Source of the DNA: CAYRZF01 sp964428805 | Lineage (GTDB): Bacteria; Methylomirabilota; Methylomirabilia; Rokubacteriales; CSP1-6 | DNA length: 7,876 bases | Assembly: GCA_964428805.1 (NCBI GenBank) | Contig: CAYRZF010000091.1 | Coordinates: 1 to 7,876, forward strand | Direction of reading: 5' to 3' | Shown: piece by piece, positions 7,765-7,876 of the stretch | How the letters are laid out: every line of letters begins with the position of its first letter | Position numbering within the stretch: the first letter of the stretch is position 1 | Translations under genes and position numbers: made by a program | Notes under the pieces: generated by a model | What the model saw: only the letters and a program-made list of their open reading frames with translations | Database searches by the model: none | Told to the model about the DNA's origin: nothing

Positions 7765-7876
7765 TGGCGGTCCAACTAACTTCGCCATACTGCGTTCTCG
7801 GTCATAGCCGATCCGTTCCTTTGCGGGCACCGCGTCCGGCCGAAGGCCGGCGTGGTCGTTACGCTCCGGTCGGCTC
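7764..7876 (+). CDS. Possible start of next gene (expected DppC-type permease), cut by window end
   Basis: An ATG overlaps the permease stop by one base (TGATG), a common arrangement for translationally coupled genes, and the frame stays open for 37 codons to the window edge. It starts MAVQLTSP. A DppC-type permease is the expected next gene, and such proteins often have a polar N-terminal tail of this length. However, the visible residues are rich in arginine and proline, show no membrane segment, and cannot be recognised as DppC. The stretch also contains a hairpin and could instead be non-coding repeat sequence at a contig end. No other gene is supported in these final 112 bp. Confidence 0.25.
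   Translation, partial: MAVQLTSPYCVLGHSRSVPLRAPRPAEGRRGRYAPVG
7836..7850. repeat. Perfect hairpin with GAA loop near window end
   Basis: CCGGCC (7836-7841) and GGCCGG (7845-7850) form a perfect 6-bp inverted repeat around a GAA triloop, 72 bp after the permease stop. No T-run follows, so it is not a typical terminator. The design (6-bp GC stem, GAA loop) is the same as at positions 1-15, although the stem bases differ. Confidence 0.4.

Noticed and set aside
6763..7830. 355-codon open frame on the - strand opposite the permease
   Set aside because: It is highly acidic and His-rich, as expected when a hydrophobic membrane gene is read in reverse; no family features.

Overview
The window is a high-GC bacterial segment. 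It carries part of a peptide-type (Opp/Dpp family) ABC importer locus with a complete two-component regulatory system in its middle. All supported genes are on the + strand. A run of exactly 100 Ns at 4594-4693 is a scaffold gap, so this is probably a draft or metagenome-assembled genome. GC-rich third codon positions, Gram-negative-style signal peptides, an NtrC-family activator with an intact sigma54 motif and a proteobacterial-style palindromic repeat suggest a Gram-negative soil or groundwater bacterium. Proteobacteria or a phylum such as Rokubacteria or Methylomirabilota would fit, but this placement is inference; there is no marker gene in the window.

Layout: OppF/DppF-type ATPase (30-1055); six-helix membrane histidine kinase resembling PilS (1096-2394); NtrC/PilR-type response regulator (2387-3775, overlapping the kinase by 8 bp); a 116-bp intergenic region with a sigma70-like promoter and an inverted repeat; two tandem, closely related family-5 solute-binding proteins (3892-5100, interrupted by the gap, and 5139-6740); a GC-rich palindromic repeat (6753-6800); a DppB-type permease (6811-7764). 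A 1-nt-overlapping reading frame at 7764 runs off the window end and may be the start of the next gene.

How the genes work together (inference from families): the two secreted binding proteins would capture peptides or a similar solute and deliver it to a membrane channel of which DppB is one half. The ATPase would be one of two energising subunits. The DppC-type permease and DppD-type ATPase expected for a complete importer are not present and presumably lie outside the window. The kinase and activator are placed so that they could control the binding-protein and permease genes, but no convincing sigma54 promoter was found in front of those genes.

No clearly new biological system is visible. 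The points most worth a second look are the regulatory pair nested inside the transporter locus, the tandem binding-protein duplication with the assembly gap in one copy, and the palindrome separating the binding-protein genes from the permease.
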